From Solobacterium sp. UBA3691 (GTDB taxonomy: Bacteria; Bacillota_I; Bacilli_A; Erysipelotrichales; Erysipelotrichaceae): a stretch of DNA of 28,734 bases. Location of the stretch: contig DFIS01000060.1 of assembly GCA_002372175.1 (NCBI GenBank), positions 1 to 28,734 on the forward strand, read 5' to 3'. Each line of letters opens with the position of its first letter. The stretch's first letter is position 1. Shown piece after piece: positions 15,253-21,811 of the stretch. The notes below the pieces were generated by a model, which worked only from the letters and a program-made list of their open reading frames with translations, was not told the origin of the DNA and ran no database searches. The translations under genes and the position numbers were made by a program.

Positions 15253-16176
15253 CTATTTGCCAAGCTTGATGCGGGGATCGATCATCGCCGCCGCAAGATC
15301 CGAGACCAGGTTCATCACGATAACGATGGCACCGAAGAAGATCGTCAGACCCATGACCAGTGTGTAGTCACGATTGGTAATGGACTGGGTGAATTCAGCA
15401 CCGATACCGGGAATCGAGAAGAGCGATTCAATAACCAGGGAACCTGTAACAAGACCTGCAAACATCGGACCGCAGTATGTGACGACCGGCAGCAGTGCGT
15501 TTTTCAGCGCGTGCTTGGTAACGACTTTCACTTCCTCAGAACCCTTGGAACGGGCCAGAGTGATATAGTCCTGATTGATAACATCTCTCAGGCTTGAGCG
15601 GGAAAGACGTGTGATCGAGGAAATAGAGCCAAGACTGAGAGCCAGAACAGGCATGATGTATTGCTGGGGCTTGTCAAGACCGACAACACCCACGAGATTC
15701 AGTTTTACCGCGAAGATGATCATGATCATCATCGCAAACAGGAAACCAGGCACTGATACACCCAAGGTCGCAAACAGCGTGATCAGTGAGTTCACCCACC
15801 GTTTCTTCGCCAGGGCTGAGATGATGCCGAACAGCAGACCGACGCTCAATGCGACAACGAAGGCAATGGCACCGACTCTGGCAGTTACGGGAGCACGTTT
15901 GGCAATAATATCCGAAACCTGCTGTCCTTTCTTGGAGATCGATTCGCCGAAATCTCCGCGGAGTACATTTTTCAGATAGATAATGTACTGCTCACCGATT
16001 GGCTTATCCAGTCCGTATTTCGCTTCCATGGCAGCGTAAGCTTCTGCCGAAAGAACTTTATTGTCCTGAGCAAACGGATCACCGGGCATGGCATGAACAC
16101 CGAAGAATGTGATCGTCACCAGAATGAATAAGGTCAGTATTCCGATAAGAATCCTCTTAATAGCGTATTTCAGCAT
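15253..16176 (-). CDS. oppB: Oligopeptide ABC transporter permease OppB
   Basis: A 307-residue permease with six predicted helices. The N-terminal helix is followed by F-F-G-V-H-A-M-P-G-D-P-F, typical of OppB/DppB, and the EAA loop reads Y-I-T-L-A-R-S-K-G near residue 210. It is the promoter-proximal gene of the operon. The ribosome site GGAGGAG is 11 bases from the ATG, rather far. An intervening ATG is followed at once by TAA, so it is not a better start. Confidence 0.95.
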   Translation of the reverse strand: MLKYAIKRILIGILTLFILVTITFFGVHAMPGDPFAQDNKVLSAEAYAAMEAKYGLDKPIGEQYIIYLKNVLRGDFGESISKKGQQVSDIIAKRAPVTARVGAIAFVVALSVGLLFGIISALAKKRWVNSLITLFATLGVSVPGFLFAMMIMIIFAVKLNLVGVVGLDKPQQYIMPVLALSLGSISSITRLSRSSLRDVINQDYITLARSKGSEEVKVVTKHALKNALLPVVTYCGPMFAGLVTGSLVIESLFSIPGIGAEFTQSITNRDYTLVMGLTIFFGAIVIVMNLVSDLAAAMIDPRIKLGK

Positions 16177-16211
16177 AGTTTACATTACTCCTCCCCTCGA
16201 ATAATACGCAT

Positions 16212-16240
16212 ATAATACATCCCCTTTCACATACTTTCAA
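16212..16240 (-). promoter_or_regulatory. Promoter of the opp operon
   Basis: -35 TTGAAA (16240-16235), a 17-base spacer and -10 TATTAT (16217-16212), about 36 bases upstream of oppB. The remaining roughly 130 bp of the divergent region with the phosphatase gene is AT-rich and shows no further structure that I can support. Confidence 0.75.
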
Positions 16241-16369
16241 CATAATTTTCATAATTTTTACAGATACCGAATCAAACTATTTTCATTTTTCACGTAATTA
16301 TTTACATAGTTTACACAGTTTCAGCCGCTCCGCTCATGCCCCATTCCTGCACGTATCCGCGTTTCTGTG

Positions 16370-16375
16370 TATAAT
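16370..16375 (+). promoter_or_regulatory. -10 hexamer placing transcription start at the phosphatase ATG
   Basis: A perfect TATAAT (preceded by TGTG) ends 6 bases before the ATG at 16382, so the expected start of transcription is the A of the ATG itself. There is no Shine-Dalgarno. The -35 position holds only a poor match. Confidence 0.5.
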
Positions 16376-16381
16376 ACGAGT

Positions 16382-17689
16382 ATGAAAACACATAGACTGC
16401 TGCTGTCCGCACTGACAGGTCTGCTTATGATCACCGGATGCGCAAAACAGACGCCGCCGGAACCCACGTCTGCACCGGAAGAGACCGCTATAGCTGACCC
16501 TGAGCCCGAACACACATATCATCTGGTCAAAGCTGCAGCCCTGAGCAGACATAACCTGCGCTCGCCCCTGTCACAGGGAGATACCGGCATTGACATGGCT
16601 TCCCCGTATACATGGTTTGCCTGGACATCGGCGCCGGGTGAACTATCCGTCAAGGGTGAACAGCTGGAGACAGCCATGGGTGAATACTTCCGGCAATGGA
16701 TGGAAAGCGAAGGCATGACCTTGAGTGAAGAGAATACACGCTTCTATGCCAATGCCATGCAGAGGACATTGAAGACAGCGGAATGCTTCGCCAAGGCACT
16801 GATGGACCGGACTGACTTCACTATCGAACAGAGAGCAGAATACGGCACCATGGACCCTGTGTACATGCCTTCCCTGCACTATTACAGTGAAAGCTATGCC
16901 GAAGCCATACAGGAAGCGTTTCAGGCAATGAAACAGGAAGCCGGGTATCAGCAGCTGCAGCAGAACTACGATCTGCTTGCGGAAGTCACCGGATACGAAG
17001 AATCACCGGGCTATCTTGCCGGACAGCTCTCACCAATGAAGGCTGAGGACACAGAGCTTGTGCTGATGCCGGATAATCCCCCTGCACTGACCGGTTCTCT
17101 GGTGATCGGCACCCGCCTCAGTGATGCTGTTACGCTGATGTACATGGAAGAGGCAGATGATGCCAGAGCCACCTTCGGCAAAGTCCTGAGCACGGAAGAG
17201 TATGAACAGATCGCTGCTGTCAAGGAGCTCTACAATGACATCCTCTACGGTCTGCCCCTGTCTGCTCTGAGTATCGCCTCACCGTTAGTCAGCGAACTGT
17301 ATGGCGCCTTTACCGATGACACGAAGAGCTTTACATTCTTCTGCGGCCATGACTGCAACCTCGCCTCGGTGATCACCTCCCTGCGTGCTGAAGAATATGC
17401 CCTTCCCGATACGCTTGAGAAACACGCCCCGATCGGCGGTATCCTCTTACTGACAGAGTGGCAGGATGAGACCGGTGCACGCTATGCCGATATCGAGATG
17501 GTCTACCAGAGCACAAAGCAATTACGTGATCTCTCACCGCTCAGTCTGCAGGATCCTCCGCAGCGATACAGACTTGCCCTGCAGGGTCTTGAACGCACGG
17601 AGAACGGGTATTACCGGTATGAGGATATCTGCACAAGGTTTGAAGAGACGCTTCGCGCTGCCGAAGATCTGAAAGATACCTATAAATAA
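16382..17689 (+). CDS. Glucose-1-phosphatase-like histidine acid phosphatase lipoprotein
   Basis: A 435-residue protein exported and lipidated at C20 (M-I-T-G-C lipobox) with a Pro/Glu/Thr-rich spacer to about residue 45. The histidine acid phosphatase signature is R-H-N-L-R-S-P (56-62), with the phospho-acceptor histidine H57. The proton-donor motif is C-G-H-D (H323, D324). The N version of the R-H-G/N-x-R motif and the neighbouring W-P/F-x-W, Y-A-N-x-x-Q-R-T and G-T-M-D-P blocks resemble E. coli Agp, a periplasmic glucose-1-phosphatase with some phytase activity. It would act outside the membrane and release phosphate from sugar phosphates or phytate. An in-frame ATG at 16367 lies upstream of the TATAAT and is unlikely. 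It is divergent from oppB and ends at its own terminator. Confidence 0.88.
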   Translation: MKTHRLLLSALTGLLMITGCAKQTPPEPTSAPEETAIADPEPEHTYHLVKAAALSRHNLRSPLSQGDTGIDMASPYTWFAWTSAPGELSVKGEQLETAMGEYFRQWMESEGMTLSEENTRFYANAMQRTLKTAECFAKALMDRTDFTIEQRAEYGTMDPVYMPSLHYYSESYAEAIQEAFQAMKQEAGYQQLQQNYDLLAEVTGYEESPGYLAGQLSPMKAEDTELVLMPDNPPALTGSLVIGTRLSDAVTLMYMEEADDARATFGKVLSTEEYEQIAAVKELYNDILYGLPLSALSIASPLVSELYGAFTDDTKSFTFFCGHDCNLASVITSLRAEEYALPDTLEKHAPIGGILLLTEWQDETGARYADIEMVYQSTKQLRDLSPLSLQDPPQRYRLALQGLERTENGYYRYEDICTRFEETLRAAEDLKDTYK

Positions 17690-17690
17690 A

Positions 17691-17715
17691 AAATGATCCG
17701 CAGGGATCATTTTAG
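17691..17715 (+). terminator. Terminator after the phosphatase gene
   Basis: AAATGATCC-GCAG-GGATCATTT, a perfect 9-bp stem followed by TAG and then TTTTA, starting 2 bases after the stop codon. Because the left flank is A-rich, it can also end transcription from the right, which is how the broken dehydrogenase gene would have used it. Confidence 0.85.
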
Positions 17716-17717
17716 TT

Positions 17718-17888
17718 TTACTGTTTCTGACTCATTGCCTTCATGTATTCGAGGATCTTCGTCAGGTTGATATCGTTGACGGTCGGACGGATACCGGCAA
17801 TCTCCTCAATATGTCCGCCGAAGTCTACGTTCATCAGCTCACCTGATACGTATGATGCCAGATCACTGTTCAGGAAGACGATCGTCAG
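17718..17888 (-). pseudogene. C-terminal fragment of a short-chain dehydrogenase/reductase
   Basis: Read on the minus strand, about 55 codons give T-I-V-F-L-N-S-D-L-A-S-Y-V-S-G-E-L-M-N-V-D-F-G-G, the C-terminal pattern of SDR enzymes (F-L-x-S-D-x-A-S-Y-x-T-G-x-x-x-x-V-D-G-G), and an ordinary stop. The Rossmann glycine motif and the Y-x-x-x-K catalytic pair, which would lie about 50 to 190 residues upstream, are absent. The frame meets a stop at about 17892, inside sequence belonging to the TetR fragment. It is a remnant, not a gene. Confidence 0.75.
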
Positions 17889-18162
17889 CCATTACCGGAC
17901 ATATTACGAGAACCGGGAATTCCTGATGACCCTGCAGAAAAACAACCTGCTGTACCGCTTTATCGATCTGATCCGGGATATCACCGGACAGACGATCTCC
18001 GACAATGCGCTTACCATCAATATCTATCAGCCGGCTTTCTTCTCTGCCGCCAATGTCGGTATCCTGACACACTGGCTGGAACGGAGATGTCAGGAGAGCC
18101 CGGAGGAGATCGCGGAGATCTTTATCACCCTGCTGTTTCATACACCGGGAAGAGACATCTGA
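17880..18162 (+). pseudogene. C-terminal fragment of a TetR-family regulator
   Basis: From about 17887 the plus strand encodes S-H-Y-R-T-Y-Y-E-N-R-E-F-L to the stop at 18160-18162. This resembles the ligand-binding C-terminal domain of TetR/AcrR regulators (TetR_C_8 type): an E-N-R-x-F block, then a helix near G-I-L-T-H-W-L and S-P-E-E-I-A-E-I-F-I-T-L-L at the end. The DNA-binding N-terminal domain is missing. The frame remains open leftwards to 17743, but that part is antisense to the dehydrogenase remnant and resembles no regulator. Confidence 0.75.
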
Positions 18163-18185
18163 AAACGTGCATTTCTGCACGTTTT
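18162..18185. terminator. Bidirectional terminator between the TetR remnant and the UvrA2 gene
   Basis: AAAACGTGCA-TTTC-TGCACGTTTT, a perfect 10-bp stem with A-rich and T-rich edges. It overlaps the last base of the TetR stop and the last bases of the convergent UvrA2 gene. Confidence 0.9.
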
Positions 18186-20670
18186 AAATATATCTTCCGG
18201 TAATGCTTTCGGGACTGTTTCTGACCTGTTCCGGAGATCCGCAGGCAACGATACGGCCGCCCTCTTCGCCGCCTTCGGGACCCATGTCGATAATATAGTC
18301 AGCACTGCGGATGACATCGAGATCATGCTCGATCACGATCACGGTTGCGCCGTGTGCGATCAGCGTCTCAAAGACCTGCAGAAGTGTTTCCACGTCTTTG
18401 GGATGCAGACCGATCGTCGGTTCATCAAAGACAAATACGGAGTCATTCTGCTGTCTGCCCATCTCGCTGGCAAGCTTCAGCCGCTGTGCTTCGCCGCCGG
18501 AAAGACCGGGTGTTTCCTCACCGAGGGTCAGATAGCCAAGACCGATATCCTGCAGGGTCTGCAGTCTTGCGCTGACGGTGCCGATATCCTTGCAGAAAGA
18601 TAATGCCGTATGCACATCCATGTCCATGACTTCGGGAAGCGAACGGCTTTCCCTGGCCTTGTTGGTATAGCGGATCATTCTCGCCGTTCTGGCATACCGG
18701 CTGCCTCTGCACTCGGGACAGGGTATATCCACATCCGGCAGAAACTGTACATCCAGGGAGATCTGCCCGGTTCCGTCGCATACCGGACAGCGCAGTGATC
18801 CCGTGTTGTAGGAGAAATCTCCGGCCTTGTATCCGTACTGCTTCGCTTCCTTTGTGCGGGCATAGATCTTGCGCAGTTCATCATGGACATTGGCATATGT
18901 CGCCACCGTGGAACGTACGTTGATACCGATCGGTGAGGCATCGATCAGCTTGATATGCTTGATTCCTCCGGCTTCGATCTTCTTTACATGTGCAGGCATC
19001 ATTTTACCGCTGCATACCGCATCCAGTGCCGGCACCAGGCTTTCCAGGATCATCGTTGTCTTGCCGGAGCCGGATACACCTGTAACCACAGTCAGCCGGT
19101 TCTTCGGAATATCCACGGTCAGCGGCTTAACGGTATGGATCTGTTCCGTCTCCATGCGGATCCTGCCTTCCGCAAAGATATCTTCCCTGCGTCTGCGCTG
19201 TACTTCCTGCTTTCCGGAAAGATACCTGCCGATCACTGAGTTTTCATTCTCTTCGATATCCTCTACGGTTCCTTCCGCAATCACGGTACCTCCGGCTGCT
19301 CCGGCATCCGGGCCCATCTCGATCACCCATTCTGCTTCCTTCAGGATCTGCGTATCATGGTCGACCAGGACCACCGAGTTGCCATCCCTGACCAGATCAT
19401 GCATGACTCCGTTTAAGCCCTCTATATTTGCCGGATGCAGACCGATGCTAGGCTCATCCAGCACATACAGAACCCCGGTCGTACGGTTTCTCACAGCCCT
19501 TGCCAGCTGCATCCTCTGTCTCTCACCTGTAGATAAAGTAGAAGAAGCTCTGTCGAGAGTCAGATAGCCAAGGCCAAGATCCAGCAGTCTTGCGGCAGCC
19601 TCCAGATACGACTCACAGATATTCTCTGCCATATTCCGCATCTCTTCCGGAAGCGATGCCGGTACTCCTCTGACCCACTGTACGGACTCCTTCAGTGTCA
19701 TCTGACAGGCCTGTGCAAGCGAAATACCCCGTAACCTCGGCGCTCTTGCGGCATCGGACAGTCTGGTCCCCTGACATTCCGGACAGACATCTTCCTTCAG
19801 GAACTTCTCCACCCGCTTCATGCCCTTTTCATCCTTGACCTTATTCAGGGCATTGAGCACCGTCTGCACGGCACTGTAATACGTGAAATCCATCTCCCCG
19901 GCTGTCGCATTATCTGCTTTCTTCGGCCGGTAGAAGATATGTTTCTTTACCATCGGACCGTCATAGACGATCTCTTTTTCTTCTTCCGTAAGATCTTTGA
20001 ACGGAATATCCGTTCTGACCCCCATGGCTCTGCATACATCTGTCATCAATGACCACATCAGGGAATTCCAGGGTGCTACCGCCCCGTCATCGATACTCAG
20101 ACTCTGATCCGGGATCAGTGTACTTCTGTCCACGGTCCTGATGGTTCCGGTACCCCCGCAGCACGCACAGGCACCCTGCGAATTAAAGGCCAGTTCCTCC
20201 GCCCCGGGAGCGTAGAAATGTTCCCCGCACACCGGACAGACAAGCTCTCTGCCGGCAGCCACGTCGATCGTCGGCGGCAGGTAGTGGCCGTTGGGACAGC
20301 GGTGACTGGACAGACGCGAAAACATCAGGCGCAGACTGTTGAGCAGCTCCGTGCCTGTACCGAAGGTCGAGCGTATACCCGGTACCGAGGGTCTCTGATG
20401 CAGAGCCAGAGATGCCGGTACATACAGTACCTCATCAGCATCTGCTCTTGCGGCCTGCGTCATTCTTCTGCGTGTATATGTTGAGAGTGACTCCAGGTAT
20501 CTTCGGGAGCCCTCCGCATACAGTACGCCGAGAGCCAGTGATGACTTTCCGGACCCGGAGACACCGGCAATACCGACGATCTGATTCAGCGGTACATCCA
20601 CATCGATATTCTTCAGGTTATGCACACGCGCTCCCCTGACTTTGATCAGCTTCGGTCTTTCATCATTCAT
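18184..20670 (-). CDS. UvrA-like ABC ATPase (UvrA2 type)
   Basis: An 828-residue double ABC ATPase of the UvrA family. The first half has Walker A (G-V-S-G-S-G-K-S, 36-43), zinc-module cysteines (C-P-N-G-H ... C-P-V-C, then C-A-C-C-G-G-T-G-T), C-P-E-C-Q-G-T-R-L, signature L-S-T-G-E-R-Q-R, and Walker B L-D-E-P-S-I-G-L-H-P. The second half has G-V-S-G-S-G-K-T, C-P-V-C-D-G-T-G ... C-P-E-C-R-G-S-R, L-S-G-G-E-A-Q-R and F-D-E-P-T-I-G-L-H-P. Canonical UvrA is about 940 residues; the shortening fits UvrA2 paralogues that lack the UvrB-binding region. Such proteins are linked to tolerance of DNA-binding drugs, not core repair. It is a single gene with a palindrome around its presumed promoter. Confidence 0.9.
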   Translation of the reverse strand: MNDERPKLIKVRGARVHNLKNIDVDVPLNQIVGIAGVSGSGKSSLALGVLYAEGSRRYLESLSTYTRRRMTQAARADADEVLYVPASLALHQRPSVPGIRSTFGTGTELLNSLRLMFSRLSSHRCPNGHYLPPTIDVAAGRELVCPVCGEHFYAPGAEELAFNSQGACACCGGTGTIRTVDRSTLIPDQSLSIDDGAVAPWNSLMWSLMTDVCRAMGVRTDIPFKDLTEEEKEIVYDGPMVKKHIFYRPKKADNATAGEMDFTYYSAVQTVLNALNKVKDEKGMKRVEKFLKEDVCPECQGTRLSDAARAPRLRGISLAQACQMTLKESVQWVRGVPASLPEEMRNMAENICESYLEAAARLLDLGLGYLTLDRASSTLSTGERQRMQLARAVRNRTTGVLYVLDEPSIGLHPANIEGLNGVMHDLVRDGNSVVLVDHDTQILKEAEWVIEMGPDAGAAGGTVIAEGTVEDIEENENSVIGRYLSGKQEVQRRRREDIFAEGRIRMETEQIHTVKPLTVDIPKNRLTVVTGVSGSGKTTMILESLVPALDAVCSGKMMPAHVKKIEAGGIKHIKLIDASPIGINVRSTVATYANVHDELRKIYARTKEAKQYGYKAGDFSYNTGSLRCPVCDGTGQISLDVQFLPDVDIPCPECRGSRYARTARMIRYTNKARESRSLPEVMDMDVHTALSFCKDIGTVSARLQTLQDIGLGYLTLGEETPGLSGGEAQRLKLASEMGRQQNDSVFVFDEPTIGLHPKDVETLLQVFETLIAHGATVIVIEHDLDVIRSADYIIDMGPEGGEEGGRIVACGSPEQVRNSPESITGRYI

Positions 20671-20720
20671 ACGTATTCCTCACAGATATACACTCTATCA
20701 TATTTGTGCATACTGCGTAC

Positions 20721-20737
20721 GGTACAGAATCTGTACC
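20721..20737. promoter_or_regulatory. 17-bp palindrome upstream of the UvrA2 gene
   Basis: GGTACAGA-A-TCTGTACC is a perfect dyad with one central base, about 50 bases upstream of the gene start. On the minus strand, TGTACC followed 18 bases later by TATGAT could be the -35 and -10, so a protein bound to the dyad would cover the -35. It does not match the CGAAC-N4-GTTCG LexA box of Firmicutes. It could instead be a leftover hairpin behind the adjacent flavin reductase terminator. Confidence 0.45.
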
Positions 20738-20742
20738 GGAAA

Positions 20743-20766
20743 AAGAGCCGCATGTATGCAGCTCTT
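20743..20766 (-). terminator. Terminator of the flavin reductase gene
   Basis: On the minus strand AAGAGCTGC-ATACAT-GCGGCTCTT (9-bp stem with one G.T pair) runs into TTTCC, about 24 bases after the stop codon. Confidence 0.8.
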
Positions 20767-20789
20767 CCGTTTGTTTTTTCTCTTTATTC

Positions 20790-21362
20790 TTATTTCTTCA
20801 TCAGGTATGCACCGGCATTCCAGGCCTGGGCAACCTTTTCTCCGGTACCGTAGTAACCGTTGCGGAACTGATCGAACATCAGGGCATGAAGCTTTGTGAC
20901 ATCGACCTTGCCCTTTTCATCCAGAACTTCTTCATTTGCCTTGACGTTGACGATCTTGCCGACGATGGCAGAGACATGTTCGTCCTTCAGATGTTCCAGC
21001 AGCTCGCATTCCATGACGACCGGGAACTCCTCAATAACAGGCGCATTGACCTTGTCGCTCTTTACCGCGTGATATCCGGTTCTTTCGAACTTGTCATCCA
21101 TCTTATTGCCGGAAGCGATGCCGAAGAAGTCAGCCGCGTCCACATGTGCCTCATCGGCAATGGCGACCGTAAAGGCTTTGGAAGCCAGGATATTCAGCCA
21201 TGTCTTCTTGCCTTCACCGATGAACAGGATGATCTTATCATCATCTGCGACCTGACCCCAGGCAACATTCATGACATTGACTTTACCGTTCTCATCGTAT
21301 GCCGCAACCATCAGCACAGGCATCGGATATACTGCCGGAATAACACCAAGATCTTTTTTCAT
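20790..21362 (-). CDS. Flavin reductase-like protein (FMN-binding split barrel)
   Basis: A 190-residue protein of the flavin reductase-like / FMN-binding split-barrel family. It opens with P-A-V-Y-P-M-P-V-L-M-V-A-A-Y-D, then N-V-M-N-V-A-W-G, the flavin-binding strands, and K-T-W-L-N-I-L-A-S-K-A-F-T-V-A-I. Family members reduce FMN/FAD or bind FMN and act on quinones, nitro compounds or electrophiles. I start at 21362 because AGGAGG is then 8 bases upstream; the in-frame ATG 6 bases earlier is only 2 bases from it. It is divergent from an HxlR regulator, and its promoter -35 touches the dyad in the shared region. HxlR control in response to redox or electrophile stress is therefore likely. Confidence 0.88.
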   Translation of the reverse strand: MKKDLGVIPAVYPMPVLMVAAYDENGKVNVMNVAWGQVADDDKIILFIGEGKKTWLNILASKAFTVAIADEAHVDAADFFGIASGNKMDDKFERTGYHAVKSDKVNAPVIEEFPVVMECELLEHLKDEHVSAIVGKIVNVKANEEVLDEKGKVDVTKLHALMFDQFRNGYYGTGEKVAQAWNAGAYLMKK

Positions 21363-21400
21363 ATTCATTACCTCCTGTGAATTGTATTTCTTTCAAGGGG

Positions 21401-21430
21401 ATGATACCATTTGCTCAGAAAGATATTCAA
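21401..21430 (-). promoter_or_regulatory. Promoter of the flavin reductase gene
   Basis: -35 TTGAAT (21430-21425), an 18-base spacer and -10 TATCAT (21406-21401). The -35 shares bases with the left arm of the inverted repeat at 21429-21455. Confidence 0.65.
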
Positions 21431-21455
21431 GTACCTACATTGATGATGGGTACTT
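21429..21455. promoter_or_regulatory. Probable HxlR operator between divergent genes
   Basis: Inverted repeat AAGTACC-N13-GGTACTT. The left arm overlaps the flavin reductase -35 and the right arm lies just before the ribosome site of the HxlR gene, so one bound dimer could repress both directions. Arm length and spacing suit a winged-helix dimer. Confidence 0.65.
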
Positions 21456-21471
21456 ACCCGGAGGTAAGCAT

Positions 21472-21810
21472 ATGACAAAGAATATCAGTACTGCCGACTT
21501 CTCCTCCACCGGATACAGCTATACACTGTCTCTGATCTCCGGCCGGTATAAACCGATCATTCTGTACTGCCTGATGGAATACGAGCCTGTACGTTTCAAC
21601 GAGATGCAGAGATACATCGGCAATGTCGCAGACAAGACCCTCAGTCATAATCTCAGGGAACTGGAGAGTGACGGTCTGATCATCCGTACGGTCTATCCGG
21701 TCATTCCGCCCAAGACAGAGTATACGCTCACGGAGAGAGGCCATTCACTTGTCAAGGTCCTGGATCATCTCTGCGACTGGGGCAACGAGAACAGACCGCA
21801 GGAGGTATAA
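21472..21810 (+). CDS. HxlR-family winged-helix transcriptional regulator
   Basis: A 112-residue DNA-binding protein with the HxlR pattern: L-I-S-G-R-Y-K-P-I-I-L-Y-C-L, then R-F-N-E-M-Q-R-Y-I-G-N-V-A-D-K-T-L-S-H-N-L-R-E-L-E-S-D-G-L-I (recognition helix and wing start), and Y-x-L-T-x-x-G near the end. There is no cysteine in the N-terminal sensing region like that of YodB or HypR (the only cysteines lie in the I-L-Y-C-L helix and at the C-terminus), so the signal is unclear. GGAGG lies 7 bases before the ATG. It is divergent from the flavin reductase and almost touches the amidohydrolase gene, so all three may form one response unit. Confidence 0.9.
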   Translation: MTKNISTADFSSTGYSYTLSLISGRYKPIILYCLMEYEPVRFNEMQRYIGNVADKTLSHNLRELESDGLIIRTVYPVIPPKTEYTLTERGHSLVKVLDHLCDWGNENRPQEV

Positions 21811-21811
21811 C

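Noticed and set aside
16177..16200. ATG directly followed by TAA in the oppB leader, as a start-stop regulatory peptide
   Set aside because: The ribosome site is only 2 bases from that ATG, too close for efficient use, and a single instance is easily chance.
17743..18162. A single 139-codon gene on the plus strand
   Set aside because: Only its second part resembles a TetR protein; the first part is antisense to a recognisable dehydrogenase C-terminus, so the frame runs across a deletion joint.
18184..20670. The canonical nucleotide-excision repair gene uvrA
   Set aside because: The protein is over 100 residues shorter than UvrA, and no uvrB lies beside it; the UvrA2-type paralogue is the better reading.
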